Part shown: positions 25,394 through 32,644 of the stretch, piece by piece | How positions within the stretch are numbered: the first letter of the stretch is position 1 | How the letters are laid out: the number at the start of each line of letters is the position of its first letter | Origin: Ruaniaceae bacterium KH17 | GTDB taxonomy: Bacteria; Actinomycetota; Actinomycetes; Actinomycetales; Actinomycetaceae | DNA: 36,048 nucleotides | Direction: 5' to 3' | Assembly: GCA_900199505.1 (NCBI GenBank) | Contig: FZQV01000026.1 | Location: 1-36,048, forward strand | Position numbers and translations under genes: made by a program | Notes under the pieces: model-generated | Seen by the model: only the letters and a program-made list of their open reading frames with translations | Database searches by the model: none | Told to the model about the DNA's origin: nothing

Positions 25394-25508
25394 ACTTCAG
25401 ATGAGCCACCACGCGAGCTATCGTCTGCTGAACGCTCAGCGTTGATGGCGTATACAGTTGTGCAATCTCAGCCTGCGTCAACCAAACATGACCTCCCGAG
25501 ACTTCACG
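25394..25508 (-). pseudogene. Possible RhuM-like gene fragment
   Basis: A stop-to-stop stretch of 37 codons includes HVWLTQAEIAQLYTP, close to the V-W-L-T-Q-x-x-I-A-x-L-F motif that opens virulence protein RhuM (a helix-turn-helix-like start of Fic/RhuM-type accessory proteins). The similarity ends after about 15 residues and a stop follows. It lies in a 379-base stretch (25156-25534) that has no intact gene except the neighbouring truncated antitoxin. Confidence 0.3.
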
Positions 25509-25534
25509 TCAGAGCGGAACCGCACCACGTCTCG

Positions 25535-26785
25535 CTACGCCCCGAGCAGCGCTAGCGGAATGACCGCCACGCCGTCGGTACGCCGGTAGGCTGCGGCACC
25601 TGTGGTAATGACCGCGAGGTCAACAACACGATCTGGGAGTTGATCTCGGAGCCACAACAGATGGCGCACTTCACGATCAGTCACGGCAGGGTTCAACTTC
25701 ACTTCCAGCCCCACAACTTGCCCCTCATGGCCCTCAACAATCAGGTCGACTTCGTGCCGACCCGCGCCAGTTCGCAAATGGTGGACGCGTGCCTCATTTG
25801 CCTGCGCCATTGACCGCACACCAAGAGTCACGAGTGACTCAAACAGCGGTCCGAGCATGTGGGTGCCGCGTGGTCGAAGGAGATTCTCTCCCGTCAGACC
25901 AAGAAGGTGCGCGGCAAGGGCAGGATCTGCCAGTTGGTGCTTGGGCGCTTGTCGGAGTTGCGTAAATGGGCTATTGATTGGGAGCCAGCCTGGAACCGGG
26001 TCAAGTAGCCAGAGTTGACTGAGATGATCGCGGTACCCGATTGTCGTCGTCTTGGCGGGTTGCGTGCCATCACCCGCGGTTGTGAGATCGAGGAGCCTGG
26101 AATATGCCGTCGTCGATGATGACGCCGCCGCATAGGCACGCAACCACCTCTCTAGCGTCTCCGGTCGGCGAACCTCATAACCCTGATCGGGCAAGTCGCG
26201 ATCGACAACTCGTTGCAGGTACGAATCGAGGAAACTCCTTTGAACTCGCTTCGGCGCGTCAACTATGGCCGGGAAGCCGCTGCCCGCAATCGCGTCCGCA
26301 TAGTCACCCAGAGCGAAGCTAGAAGTGCCTGAGATTGGCGATTCCCGGCCCGCAAGCAGTCCCCCCAAAGAGACGGACGGCTGGACCACCCCACGTTCAT
26401 GGAGGCCCATAGGACGCATCCGCAACGAGAGTATCCGCGCCGCCCCACTGTGGGTCCCCGACGCGTCGACCGGAGTTGCCGAACCTGTCAACAAGAAGCG
26501 TCCCGGTGCCGCGCCATCGTCAACCTGACGCCGGACCGAGTCCCAGACCTGAGGAAGCTTCTGCCACTCGTCTAGTAGGACCGAACCCTCGGGAAGTGAG
26601 GCGAGCCCAAAGTCGGCACGGATCTGTTCTCGCTGGAAGGGGTCATCCAGACGCCAGACCGACGAGACTCGACGAGAGGCCGTCTCTGTCTTCCCGACGC
26701 CCCTTGGTCCGTCGATCGCGATCGCCGGGGCGTATGGAAGGAGTTCATCGAGCTCTATGTCGAGACTCCGCCGCAAGTACGTCAC
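25535..26785 (-). CDS. AAA ATPase with DUF4143 domain
   Basis: 416 residues. Walker A GPRGVGKT is at about 25-32 and Walker B SVLLDEWQ at about 68-75, followed by the sensor-like GRFLLTGSATPVD. The middle is a helical DUF4143 region (DYADAIAGSGFPAIVDAP, SFLDSYLQRVVDRDL). The C-terminal third has a restriction-endonuclease-like core (RHEVDLIVEGHEGQVVGLEVKLN), with Asp, Glu and Lys in PD-(D/E)xK order. The family is widespread, many copies per genome, with no established role; defence or mobile-element links have been proposed. The start is a GTG seven bases after a TAGCGT box. Four 23-bp direct repeats lie immediately upstream, one of them containing that box. Confidence 0.92.
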   Translation of the reverse strand: MTYLRRSLDIELDELLPYAPAIAIDGPRGVGKTETASRRVSSVWRLDDPFQREQIRADFGLASLPEGSVLLDEWQKLPQVWDSVRRQVDDGAAPGRFLLTGSATPVDASGTHSGAARILSLRMRPMGLHERGVVQPSVSLGGLLAGRESPISGTSSFALGDYADAIAGSGFPAIVDAPKRVQRSFLDSYLQRVVDRDLPDQGYEVRRPETLERWLRAYAAASSSTTAYSRLLDLTTAGDGTQPAKTTTIGYRDHLSQLWLLDPVPGWLPINSPFTQLRQAPKHQLADPALAAHLLGLTGENLLRPRGTHMLGPLFESLVTLGVRSMAQANEARVHHLRTGAGRHEVDLIVEGHEGQVVGLEVKLNPAVTDREVRHLLWLRDQLPDRVVDLAVITTGAAAYRRTDGVAVIPLALLGA

Positions 26786-26792
26786 GTTCGTA

Positions 26793-26798
26793 ACGCTA
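26793..26798 (-). promoter_or_regulatory. -10 box of the DUF4143 ATPase gene, inside iteron 1
   Basis: TAGCGT on the minus strand, seven bases before the GTG at 26785. It overlaps the first of four 23-bp repeats, so a protein binding the repeats would block or recruit polymerase here. Confidence 0.5.
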
Positions 26799-26885
26799 CC
26801 TCTTGTGCACCATCTGCGCTACCTTTTGTGAAGGTTCTACGCTACCTTCTGTGCGCATTCCGCGCTACCTCGTGATGCCCCACCT
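26794..26885. repeat. Four tandem 23-bp iterons upstream of the DUF4143 ATPase
   Basis: Units start at 26794, 26817, 26840 and 26863, exactly 23 bases apart. Each begins CGCTACCT and continues with a YTTGTG-like block (CTTGTG, TTTGTG, TCTGTG, CGTGAT in the last, most divergent unit); the remaining nine or so bases differ. On the ATPase strand this reads CACAA-n-AGGTAGCG, ending at the gene's -10 box. The 23-base period is not a multiple of three, so it is not a coding repeat. The rest of the gap to 27004 shows nothing further. Confidence 0.85.
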
Positions 26886-27004
26886 GCGTGTCGACCCGCC
26901 CTCTGCCTTTCAGCACCTATCACGAGCTAGCTCAGGACTACACGTTGAAGCGGAGCTCCACAGGGTTGCGTCACAGGCCAGCATCTCCGATCAGGTCACC
27001 CCGT

Positions 27005-27490
27005 TCAAGACTGGAGCTCGACAGAGAGCGGCTTCACCATGATCAGGCACGGGGTTCCTGCACCCCAGAGGTCAGTCTCCTCCAGCGCCAGGAACCCACA
27101 CTTCTCGTAGAAATGCCGGGTCCGGGCATAGCCCTCATCGGGATGAGAAGGGCCGAGCGTCTTGACCTCCAGCAAGCGGACGCCTCGTTGAACGGCGTCC
27201 TCTTCAATGGCGCTCAACATTGCCGTACCAACACCGGATCCGTGAAGCTCTCGATCAACCACGGTGAGGTGCACCTCGGCGACGTGTGGGAAGTGGCGAT
27301 CGATCAGCGTCACGCCGGCTACACGACCAGGGCCATCACGTACCGTCCATGTTTCTTTCGTTCGCGAAGCCTCAATGTACTCCGCATTGGACTCCGGTTG
27401 CCCAAACCACTCCGGGACCGTACTGAGTAACCGAGCGACATCATCTGGGACGCAATCGTCGCGTCGAGCGTGCCACACGACGCCTCTCAC
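27005..27490 (-). CDS. GNAT N-acetyltransferase coupled to higA
   Basis: 161 residues. GNAT motif A is HGSGVGTAMLSAIEEDAV (R/Q-x-x-G-x-G/A loop with His and Ser in place of Arg/Gln). The block SHPDEGYARTRHFYEKCGFLALEE and the closing CLIMVKPL strand are typical of small-molecule or resistance-type GNATs. The acceptor is unknown. The frame is open to 27820, but the part upstream of 27490 lies over higA and is unlike GNATs. The GTG at 27490 overlaps the higA TGA in GTGA, so translational coupling is expected. It forms the third gene of the higB-higA cassette. Confidence 0.85.
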   Translation of the reverse strand: MRGVVWHARRDDCVPDDVARLLSTVPEWFGQPESNAEYIEASRTKETWTVRDGPGRVAGVTLIDRHFPHVAEVHLTVVDRELHGSGVGTAMLSAIEEDAVQRGVRLLEVKTLGPSHPDEGYARTRHFYEKCGFLALEETDLWGAGTPCLIMVKPLSVELQS

Positions 27491-27786
27491 GCGACCCGCA
27501 GAGGCGTTATCGCGTCGATCTGCTCGGCGGCGCGGTCTGCCGCCAGTTCCAAGTCGTACCGTGTCTGCAGATTGAGCCAGAACTGTGGGTCCATACTGAA
27601 GTACTTGCCAAGCCGTAGTGCCGTATCGGCCGTGATTGAACGCTTTCCGTGCACGATTTCGTTGATCCTGCGCGGCGGCACATCGATCTCGATCGCGAGC
27701 CTGTGCTGCGTGATCCCAAAGTCCACAATGAAATCTTCCATGAGGACCTCGCCGGGGTGAACTGGCGGGTATAGCTTCTCGTCCAT
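27487..27786 (-). CDS. higA: HigA-family antitoxin
   Basis: 99 residues. PPVHPGEVLMEDFIVDFGITQHRLA opens the family, and the helix-turn-helix follows at about 24-51 (GITQHRLAIEIDVPPRRINEI, then VHGKRSITADTALRLGKYF). The C-terminal FWLNLQTRYDLELA segment is also diagnostic. HigA neutralises HigB and represses the operon. It starts 11 bases after the end of the higB frame and overlaps the GNAT start by four bases. Candidate operators lie in front of higB. Confidence 0.95.
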   Translation of the reverse strand: MDEKLYPPVHPGEVLMEDFIVDFGITQHRLAIEIDVPPRRINEIVHGKRSITADTALRLGKYFSMDPQFWLNLQTRYDLELAADRAAEQIDAITPLRVA

Positions 27787-27797
27787 ATCGCTTCTCT

Positions 27798-28079
27798 TTA
27801 GTGATAGTCCGTAATCTCAACGTCCTCGGGACCGGCTTCGGTCCACCGGAAGCAGATCCTCCACTGCTTGTTGATCCGGATGCTGTGCTGACCTACTCAA
27901 TCCCGGTGGAGCGCCTCGAGATAATTTCCTGGCGGCACCCGCAACGAGTTCAAGCTCGTCGCAGCATCGAGTTGAAGTAGCTTCCGATGCGCTGTCCTGT
28001 GCATCCGTGGATCGATCCGTCGCGACCGCTCGCGGAGCCACACACGCTCCGTCTCACGGTCGGCAAACGATCGAATCAT
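27798..28079 (-). pseudogene. higB: HigB-family toxin with in-frame TGA
   Basis: A 94-codon frame including the final stop, the usual HigB length. It reads MIRSFADRETERVWLRERSR, then RIDPRMHRTAHRKLLQLD and LRVPPGNYLEALHRD, then a TGA at 27897-27899. The same frame continues with [32 protein letters not shown] and a TAA. Both halves match HigB/RelE-superfamily mRNA interferases closely. At the stop, HigB homologues have Arg; CGA to TGA is a single transition. The truncated 60-residue product lacks the C-terminal strands and catalytic residues, so the toxin is probably inactive. A sequencing error is the other possibility. It lies directly behind ychF. Confidence 0.85.
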
Positions 28080-28084
28080 GCCCC

Positions 28085-28120
28085 ACTATATAACGGGAAA
28101 CGTTAATAACGCTATACGTT
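28085..28120 (-). promoter_or_regulatory. higBA promoter with two AACG-N5-CGTT operators
   Basis: AACG-GGAAA-CGTT (28092-28104) and AACG-CTATA-CGTT (28108-28120) are two 13-base dyads whose centres are 16 bases apart. On the minus strand a TATAGT -10 box (28085-28090) lies next to them and ends five bases before the higB ATG. This layout fits autorepression by HigA. The outer dyad overlaps the ychF stop codon. Confidence 0.6.
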
Positions 28121-29197
28121 AAACCGGAACTCCACCACGTCGCCGTCCTGCATGACGTAGTCCTTACCCTCCATGCGGGCCTTGCCGCGCGCACGCACCT
28201 CAGCCATGGATCCAGCATCGAGCAGGTCCTGGAAGCCCACCACCTCGGCTTTGATGAAGCCCTTCTGGAAGTCCGTGTGGATCACGCCGGCGGCCTGAGG
28301 CGCGGTCCAACCCTTGCGGATCGTCCACGCGCGGGCCTCCTTGGGGCCGGCAGTGAGGTAGGTCTGCAGGCCGAGCGTGTCGAAGCCAACGCGGGCCAGC
28401 TTGTCGAGACCCGCCTCGTCCTGACCGGAGTCGGCAAGCATCTCGCGCGCCTCGTCCTCATCCAACTCCACGAGCTCGGACTCGAACTTCGCGTCCAAGA
28501 AGATCGCCTCTGCCGGGGCGACCAACGCCGAAAGCTCCGCCTGCATGGCCGAATCGGCCAGGCCGTCGTCGTCCGTGTTGAACACAAAAATGAACGGCTT
28601 GGAGGTCATCAACTGGAACGACGCGAGGTGGTCGCGATCAAGCCCGGCCTTGTCCGCCGCGGCGGAGAGCAACTCCCCACGCTCGAGCACCTCGATGGCA
28701 CCCTTGGCGGTGGCGAGCAGCTCGGCGTCGCCCCGCTTGATGCGCACCTCCTTCTCGATGCGCGGCACGGCCTTCTCAAGAGTTTGAAGATCGGCGAGGA
28801 TCAGCTCGGTGGTGATGGTCTCGATGTCCGAGGCGGCATCCACGCGCCCGTCCACGTGCACCACGTCCGGATCGGCGAATGCGCGCGTGACCACGCAGAT
28901 CGCGTCCGCCTCACGGATATTCGCGAGGAACTGGTTGCCGAGTCCCTCCCCCTCGGACGCACCGCGCACGATCCCCGCGATATCCACGAAGGACACCGTG
29001 GCGGGCACGAGCTTCTGCGAGCCGAAGACCTCCGCGAGCTGCGCGAGGCGCGGATCCGGCAGCGGCACGATGCCGATATTCGGCTCGATCGTGGCGAACG
29101 GGTAGTTCGCGGCGAGGACGGTCGCGCGAGTCAGCGCGTTGAACAGGGTGGACTTGCCGACGTTCGGGAGTCCAGCGATACCAATGGTGAGAGCCAC
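28112..29197 (-). CDS. ychF: Redox-regulated ATPase YchF (Obg-family)
   Basis: 361 residues, the normal length. G1 GLPNVGKST is at residues 9-17, the switch region DIAGIVRGASEGEGLGNQFLANIREADA follows, and G4 is FVFNTDDD, in place of NKxD, which fits the ATP preference of YchF. A coiled-coil stretch (about 130-200) and the C-terminal TGS domain (GWTAPQAAGVIHTDFQKGFIKAEV) complete it. YchF binds ribosomes and modulates translation and stress responses. The start is a GTG, eight bases after a TAGACT box. The open frame continues upstream to 29446, but this part is not conserved. The higBA cassette follows without a terminator. Confidence 0.95.
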   Translation of the reverse strand: MALTIGIAGLPNVGKSTLFNALTRATVLAANYPFATIEPNIGIVPLPDPRLAQLAEVFGSQKLVPATVSFVDIAGIVRGASEGEGLGNQFLANIREADAICVVTRAFADPDVVHVDGRVDAASDIETITTELILADLQTLEKAVPRIEKEVRIKRGDAELLATAKGAIEVLERGELLSAAADKAGLDRDHLASFQLMTSKPFIFVFNTDDDGLADSAMQAELSALVAPAEAIFLDAKFESELVELDEDEAREMLADSGQDEAGLDKLARVGFDTLGLQTYLTAGPKEARAWTIRKGWTAPQAAGVIHTDFQKGFIKAEVVGFQDLLDAGSMAEVRARGKARMEGKDYVMQDGDVVEFRFNV

Positions 29198-29205
29198 GAG
29201 AGTCG

Positions 29206-29211
29206 AGTCTA
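29206..29211 (-). promoter_or_regulatory. -10 box of ychF (leaderless candidate)
   Basis: TAGACT on the minus strand, eight bases before the GTG at 29197; no Shine-Dalgarno sequence is seen. Confidence 0.4.
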
Positions 29212-29339
29212 CCGGCCCACTCCCACGCCACCCACGGCAAGGCGGGTTCTGTGAGCGAGATGACCTCTTCGTTGGCACCAGCCTCTGCCCGACGGCGGCC
29301 GCGAACCTTCGTGTCAGTGGCCAGTGGGAAGGTGGAGAC

Positions 29340-30659
29340 ATGGCAGATATCGTCCTCGTTTTGATCGGGCTCCTGGTGGGGGCCGGGCTCGGCGTCGCCG
29401 TCGGGATCTTCTTCGCGCGCGGCCAGGCGGCCACTTTGAGGTCCACGGATCAACAGGTCATTGCGGGTCTCGAGGCACAGCTTCAGAGCCAAGAGCGGGC
29501 CTTTGCCGAGCGCGAGGACCTGATCCGCTCGAATGCCGAGGAGGCGCAGGAGCGCCTTCGTGCTGACCAGGCGGCGCTACGGGAACAGTTCGAGGCCCTG
29601 GCGAGCGAAGCTCTCGCACGCAACAATCAGCGCTTCCTCGACGTGGCCGATGAGCGATTCAAGCGCTCGCAGCACGAATCCGCCGCCGAGCTCGAGAAGC
29701 GCGAGCAGGCGTTCCGGAACCTCGTTGAGCCGATGAAGGAGACGCTCGGCAAGGTCGAGGCACAGACCACGGAGGCGGAGCGACTTCGCACCGAAACCCA
29801 AGCCGCCCTCAGCGAGCAGATCAAGCAGATGATGGCGCGCTCCGAAGAGCTCGGCAAGACAACCGAATCGCTCCGTTCCGCGTTGCGCCGGCCGGAGGTG
29901 CGCGGGCGCTGGGGCGAACTTCACCTCCGGCGCGTGGTCGAGTTGGCCGGGCTGCGCAACGGCGTGGACTTCGTGGAACAGAGTTCCGACACCACCGAGG
30001 ACGGCGCCCGCCTGCGCCCGGACATGATCGTCACGCTCTCGGGAGGGCGCAAGATCGTGGTGGACGCCAAGGCACCGCTCGATGCCATTCTTGACATAGA
30101 TACGGATCCGGAGAACGCCGAGCACCACGCTCAGCGACACGTGAAGAACGTACGCAATCGCGTGAAGGAGTTGAGCACCAAGAAGTATCGGGAACAGTTC
30201 GGCTCGTCACTCGACTTCTCCGTGCTGTTTCTGCCCGCCGAATCGTTCCTTCAGGTTGCAACCGAGCAGGATCCGCAGCTCCTCACGGACGCCTACGAAT
30301 CCGGCGTCGTGATCGCAACCCCCACCGTGCTCGTGGCGATGCTCCGGACGGTTGCGCACACCTGGAAAGCGGAGGCCCTCGCCGAGAACGCTGAGAAGGT
30401 ATTGGCCAGCGGGAAAGAGCTCTATTCTCGGCTCAGCACGATGGGTGCGCATATCGCCAGCCTCGGCAAGGCGATCGATCGCGCCAGCGATGCCTACAAC
30501 AAGACCGTCGGATCGCTTGAGCGGAACGTACTGCCCGAGGCGCGCCGCTTCGCCGCGCTACAGCAAATCGACAACGAGATCGCGCCACCCGTCGCCAGCG
30601 GCACCGTCCGGGAACTCACCGCGCCCGAACTCGCCACCCCGGACGAACTCGCCGGGTAA
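29340..30659 (+). CDS. rmuC: DNA recombination protein RmuC
   Basis: 439 residues. A single N-terminal membrane helix (DIVLVLIGLLVGAGLGVAVGIFF, about 3-25) anchors the protein. A long coiled coil of about 150 residues follows (GLEAQLQSQERAFAEREDLI and onward). The RmuC core begins at about 190: RRPEVRGRWGELHLRRVVELAG, then RLRPDMIVTLSGGRKIVVDAKAPLDA, whose Asp-x-Lys resembles the PD-(D/E)xK nuclease core. RmuC limits inversions and illegitimate recombination. GGTGGAG before the ATG at 29340 fixes the start; the open frame begins 67 codons earlier without conservation. It is divergent from ychF and convergent with ispH. Confidence 0.94.
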   Translation: MADIVLVLIGLLVGAGLGVAVGIFFARGQAATLRSTDQQVIAGLEAQLQSQERAFAEREDLIRSNAEEAQERLRADQAALREQFEALASEALARNNQRFLDVADERFKRSQHESAAELEKREQAFRNLVEPMKETLGKVEAQTTEAERLRTETQAALSEQIKQMMARSEELGKTTESLRSALRRPEVRGRWGELHLRRVVELAGLRNGVDFVEQSSDTTEDGARLRPDMIVTLSGGRKIVVDAKAPLDAILDIDTDPENAEHHAQRHVKNVRNRVKELSTKKYREQFGSSLDFSVLFLPAESFLQVATEQDPQLLTDAYESGVVIATPTVLVAMLRTVAHTWKAEALAENAEKVLASGKELYSRLSTMGAHIASLGKAIDRASDAYNKTVGSLERNVLPEARRFAALQQIDNEIAPPVASGTVRELTAPELATPDELAG

Positions 30660-30740
30660 CGACTTCATCATCCTGCGTGGAGGACGAAGCCGGGAACCGC
30701 TGGATCTTGGAATGTGCGCAGGAATCGCATCGCCATCTGG

Positions 30741-30762
30741 ATTCTGCGGCTCCGCGCAGAAT
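30741..30762. terminator. Hairpin between rmuC and ispH
   Basis: ATTCTGCG (30741-30748) pairs with CGCAGAAT (30755-30762) around six bases, in the 139-base gap between the convergent stops. It lacks a T-run, so it is a weak terminator or a repeat-like element. Confidence 0.4.
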
Positions 30763-30798
30763 GACGACGTCTCCAATCACCCCTCAGATGGCGCAGAA

Positions 30799-31878
30799 CT
30801 AGCGGCTCTCGCGGACACGGTGGGGGCGGTCCGGAGTCTGACCGGCAGCCTTGAGGTCCGCGCGCAAGTTCTTCGGCAACGAGAACATGATGTCCTCAGT
30901 CGCCGTGCGCACCTCTTCGACTTCACCGAAGCCGAACTCGCCAAGCCGCGCGATCACATCGCGAACCAGGATCTCGGGCACCGAAGCTCCCGATGACAGG
31001 CCAACCGTTGCGGCGCCGTCGAGCCATTCGGGCTGCACTTCGTCCGCCTTGTCCACGCGATACGCGGCACCGGCACCCGCCTCAAGTGCCACCTCCACGA
31101 GCCGCACCGAGTTCGAGGAGTTAGCCGAGCCCACCACGATCACCACGTCCGCACGCGGCGCCAACTTCTTGATGGCCACCTGCCGGTTCTGCGTGGCGTA
31201 GCAGATGTCGTCACTCGGCGGATCCTGCAGGTTCGGGAAACGCTCGCGCAGCAACTGCACGGTCTCCATCGCCTCGTCCACCGACAGCGTGGTCTGCGAG
31301 ATCCAGATCACCTTGTCCGGATCGCGAACCTCCACCTGGTCCACCTCGTGCGGGCCATTGACGACCTGAATGTGATCCGGAGCTTCGCCCTGCGTTCCCT
31401 CGACCTCCTCGTGGCCCGTGTGGCCGATCAGCAGGATGTCGTAATCGCTGGACGCGAAGCGCACCGCCTCCTTGTGAACCTTGGTGACGAGCGGGCACGT
31501 CGCATCGATCGTTGCGAGGTTCCGCCGTGCGGCCTGCGCGTGCACTTCGGGCGACACGCCATGTGCCGAGAACACCACACGCGCACCCTCGGGGACCTCG
31601 TCCGTCTCCTGCACGAAGATCGCGCCGCGCTTGGAGAGCGTCTCGACGACGAACTTGTTGTGCACAATCTCCTTGCGCACATAGACGGGGGCGCCGTAGT
31701 GCTCCAGAGCCTTCTCGACGGCGTCGACCGCCCGATCCACTCCCGCGCAGTACCCGCGTGGTGCCGCCAGCAGAATCTTCTTTCCCGGCACGGCAGTCAC
31801 ACCGGGGGTCAGAGTTGGCACGGCATCCGGAAACGCGGAAGCGCCGGCCAGCGAGGCGGGTGCGGAATCGATACTCAC
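30799..31878 (-). CDS. ispH: 4-hydroxy-3-methylbut-2-enyl diphosphate reductase (LytB)
   Basis: 359 residues. The three cluster-binding cysteines are Cys44 ([19 protein letters not shown]), Cys128 ([13 protein letters not shown]) and Cys226 ([11 protein letters not shown]). The catalytic segment [11 protein letters not shown] and the [15 protein letters not shown] block are also present. IspH makes IPP and DMAPP in the last step of the MEP pathway, with an Fe4S4 cluster. The N terminus is about 30 residues longer than in E. coli. The start is a GTG that follows a TACCCT box by six bases. It is convergent with rmuC; upstream lies a 265-base gap before the divergent deacylase gene. Confidence 0.97.
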   Translation of the reverse strand: MSIDSAPASLAGASAFPDAVPTLTPGVTAVPGKKILLAAPRGYCAGVDRAVDAVEKALEHYGAPVYVRKEIVHNKFVVETLSKRGAIFVQETDEVPEGARVVFSAHGVSPEVHAQAARRNLATIDATCPLVTKVHKEAVRFASSDYDILLIGHTGHEEVEGTQGEAPDHIQVVNGPHEVDQVEVRDPDKVIWISQTTLSVDEAMETVQLLRERFPNLQDPPSDDICYATQNRQVAIKKLAPRADVVIVVGSANSSNSVRLVEVALEAGAGAAYRVDKADEVQPEWLDGAATVGLSSGASVPEILVRDVIARLGEFGFGEVEEVRTATEDIMFSLPKNLRADLKAAGQTPDRPHRVRESR

Positions 31879-31884
31879 CCTTCA

Positions 31885-31890
31885 AGGGTA
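31885..31890 (-). promoter_or_regulatory. -10 box of ispH (leaderless candidate)
   Basis: TACCCT on the minus strand, six bases before the GTG at 31878. Confidence 0.45.
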
Positions 31891-31999
31891 ACCGGCGGGC
31901 GGGCGCCACCCCAGCGTCTGTGGCCAACCCAACCCACCCGCTCCGTGACGCACGCCTCGAGAAAAACACCCGCCCCGCATCCCACAACCCAGCGAAGAG

Positions 32000-32047
32000 G
32001 TAGCTGTGTTGGCGTCTCACGGCTCTGGCGCACCAATACAGCTACCA
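32000..32047. repeat. Long imperfect hairpin between ispH and the deacylase gene
   Basis: GGTAGCTGTGTTGG (from 32000) pairs with CCAATACAGCTACC (to 32047), 14 pairs with one G-T wobble, around a 20-base loop. It lies between two divergent genes, 122 bases before ispH and 97 before the deacylase gene, with no T-run, so it is not a terminator. It may be an operator, an RNA hairpin or the inverted ends of a small element. Confidence 0.7.
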
Positions 32048-32143
32048 CTTCGCGCGGGAGGGAGCGGAGTCGGGACGACGGCGTAAGCGCGCAGCGACAT
32101 GACCCGTACCTGGGAGAATGGCCGACAGGAAGGCAGGCACCCC

Positions 32144-32614
32144 ATGACAGATCCGCTCGAACGAGTCCGCAACGATGCGGCCGCGCGCGGCCTAGAGATC
32201 GAAATCCGTGAGCGCCCACGAGCGCGTTCACTGCACGAGGCCGCCACGATGCTGGGAGTTCCCGCCTCCAGCCTGGTCAAGACACTCGTGGTGAAGCGCT
32301 CGGATGACACGTACCTCTTCGCCCTCATCCCCGGTGGCCGCTCGATCGCCTGGCCCAAGCTACGCGCCGTCGTGGGCGTGAATCGACTGCAACTCCCGGA
32401 CGCCGCGCTCGCCTTCGCCGCAACCGGCTACGAGCGTGGGACCATCACACCGTTCGGGAGTACGACGGCGTGGCCCGTCTTTGCCGACGAGTCAATCCGC
32501 GGGCAGCGGATCTCGTTGGGCGCTGGTTCGCACGGTCACAGCCTCATCGTGGACGCCGATGCGCTCATCCGCGCATTCGGCGCAACGGTTGCGGATATCT
32601 CCGTGCCCGAGTAG
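32144..32614 (+). CDS. YbaK/ProX-family aminoacyl-tRNA deacylase
   Basis: 156 residues, one YbaK-associated domain. RARSLHEAATMLGVPASSLVKTLVVK opens it, with the invariant Lys (VKTLVVK, about 43-49). YLFALIPGGRSIAWPKLRAVVG and the closing RGTITPFGSTTAWPVFADESI, LGAGSHGHSLIVDADAL blocks follow the YbaK core (P-F-G and G-x-G/S-x-x). These enzymes remove mischarged amino acids from tRNA (Cys-tRNAPro in YbaK); the exact substrate is not readable. The ATG at 32144 is preferred over 32099 for its AGGAAGGCAGG region upstream and for family length. It precedes xseA by 30 bases. Confidence 0.88.
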   Translation: MTDPLERVRNDAAARGLEIEIRERPRARSLHEAATMLGVPASSLVKTLVVKRSDDTYLFALIPGGRSIAWPKLRAVVGVNRLQLPDAALAFAATGYERGTITPFGSTTAWPVFADESIRGQRISLGAGSHGHSLIVDADALIRAFGATVADISVPE

Positions 32615-32644
32615 ACGTCAGTGGGGCATGGCAAGATCGAAACC

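Noticed and set aside
27897-27899. Recoded TGA (readthrough or selenocysteine) in higB
   Set aside because: No selenocysteine signal or recoding context is seen, and family members have Arg, which differs by a single C to T change; a nonsense mutation or a sequencing error is simpler.
28277-29254. 325-codon plus-strand open frame
   Set aside because: Antisense to ychF, which has all G motifs; no domain in the plus frame.
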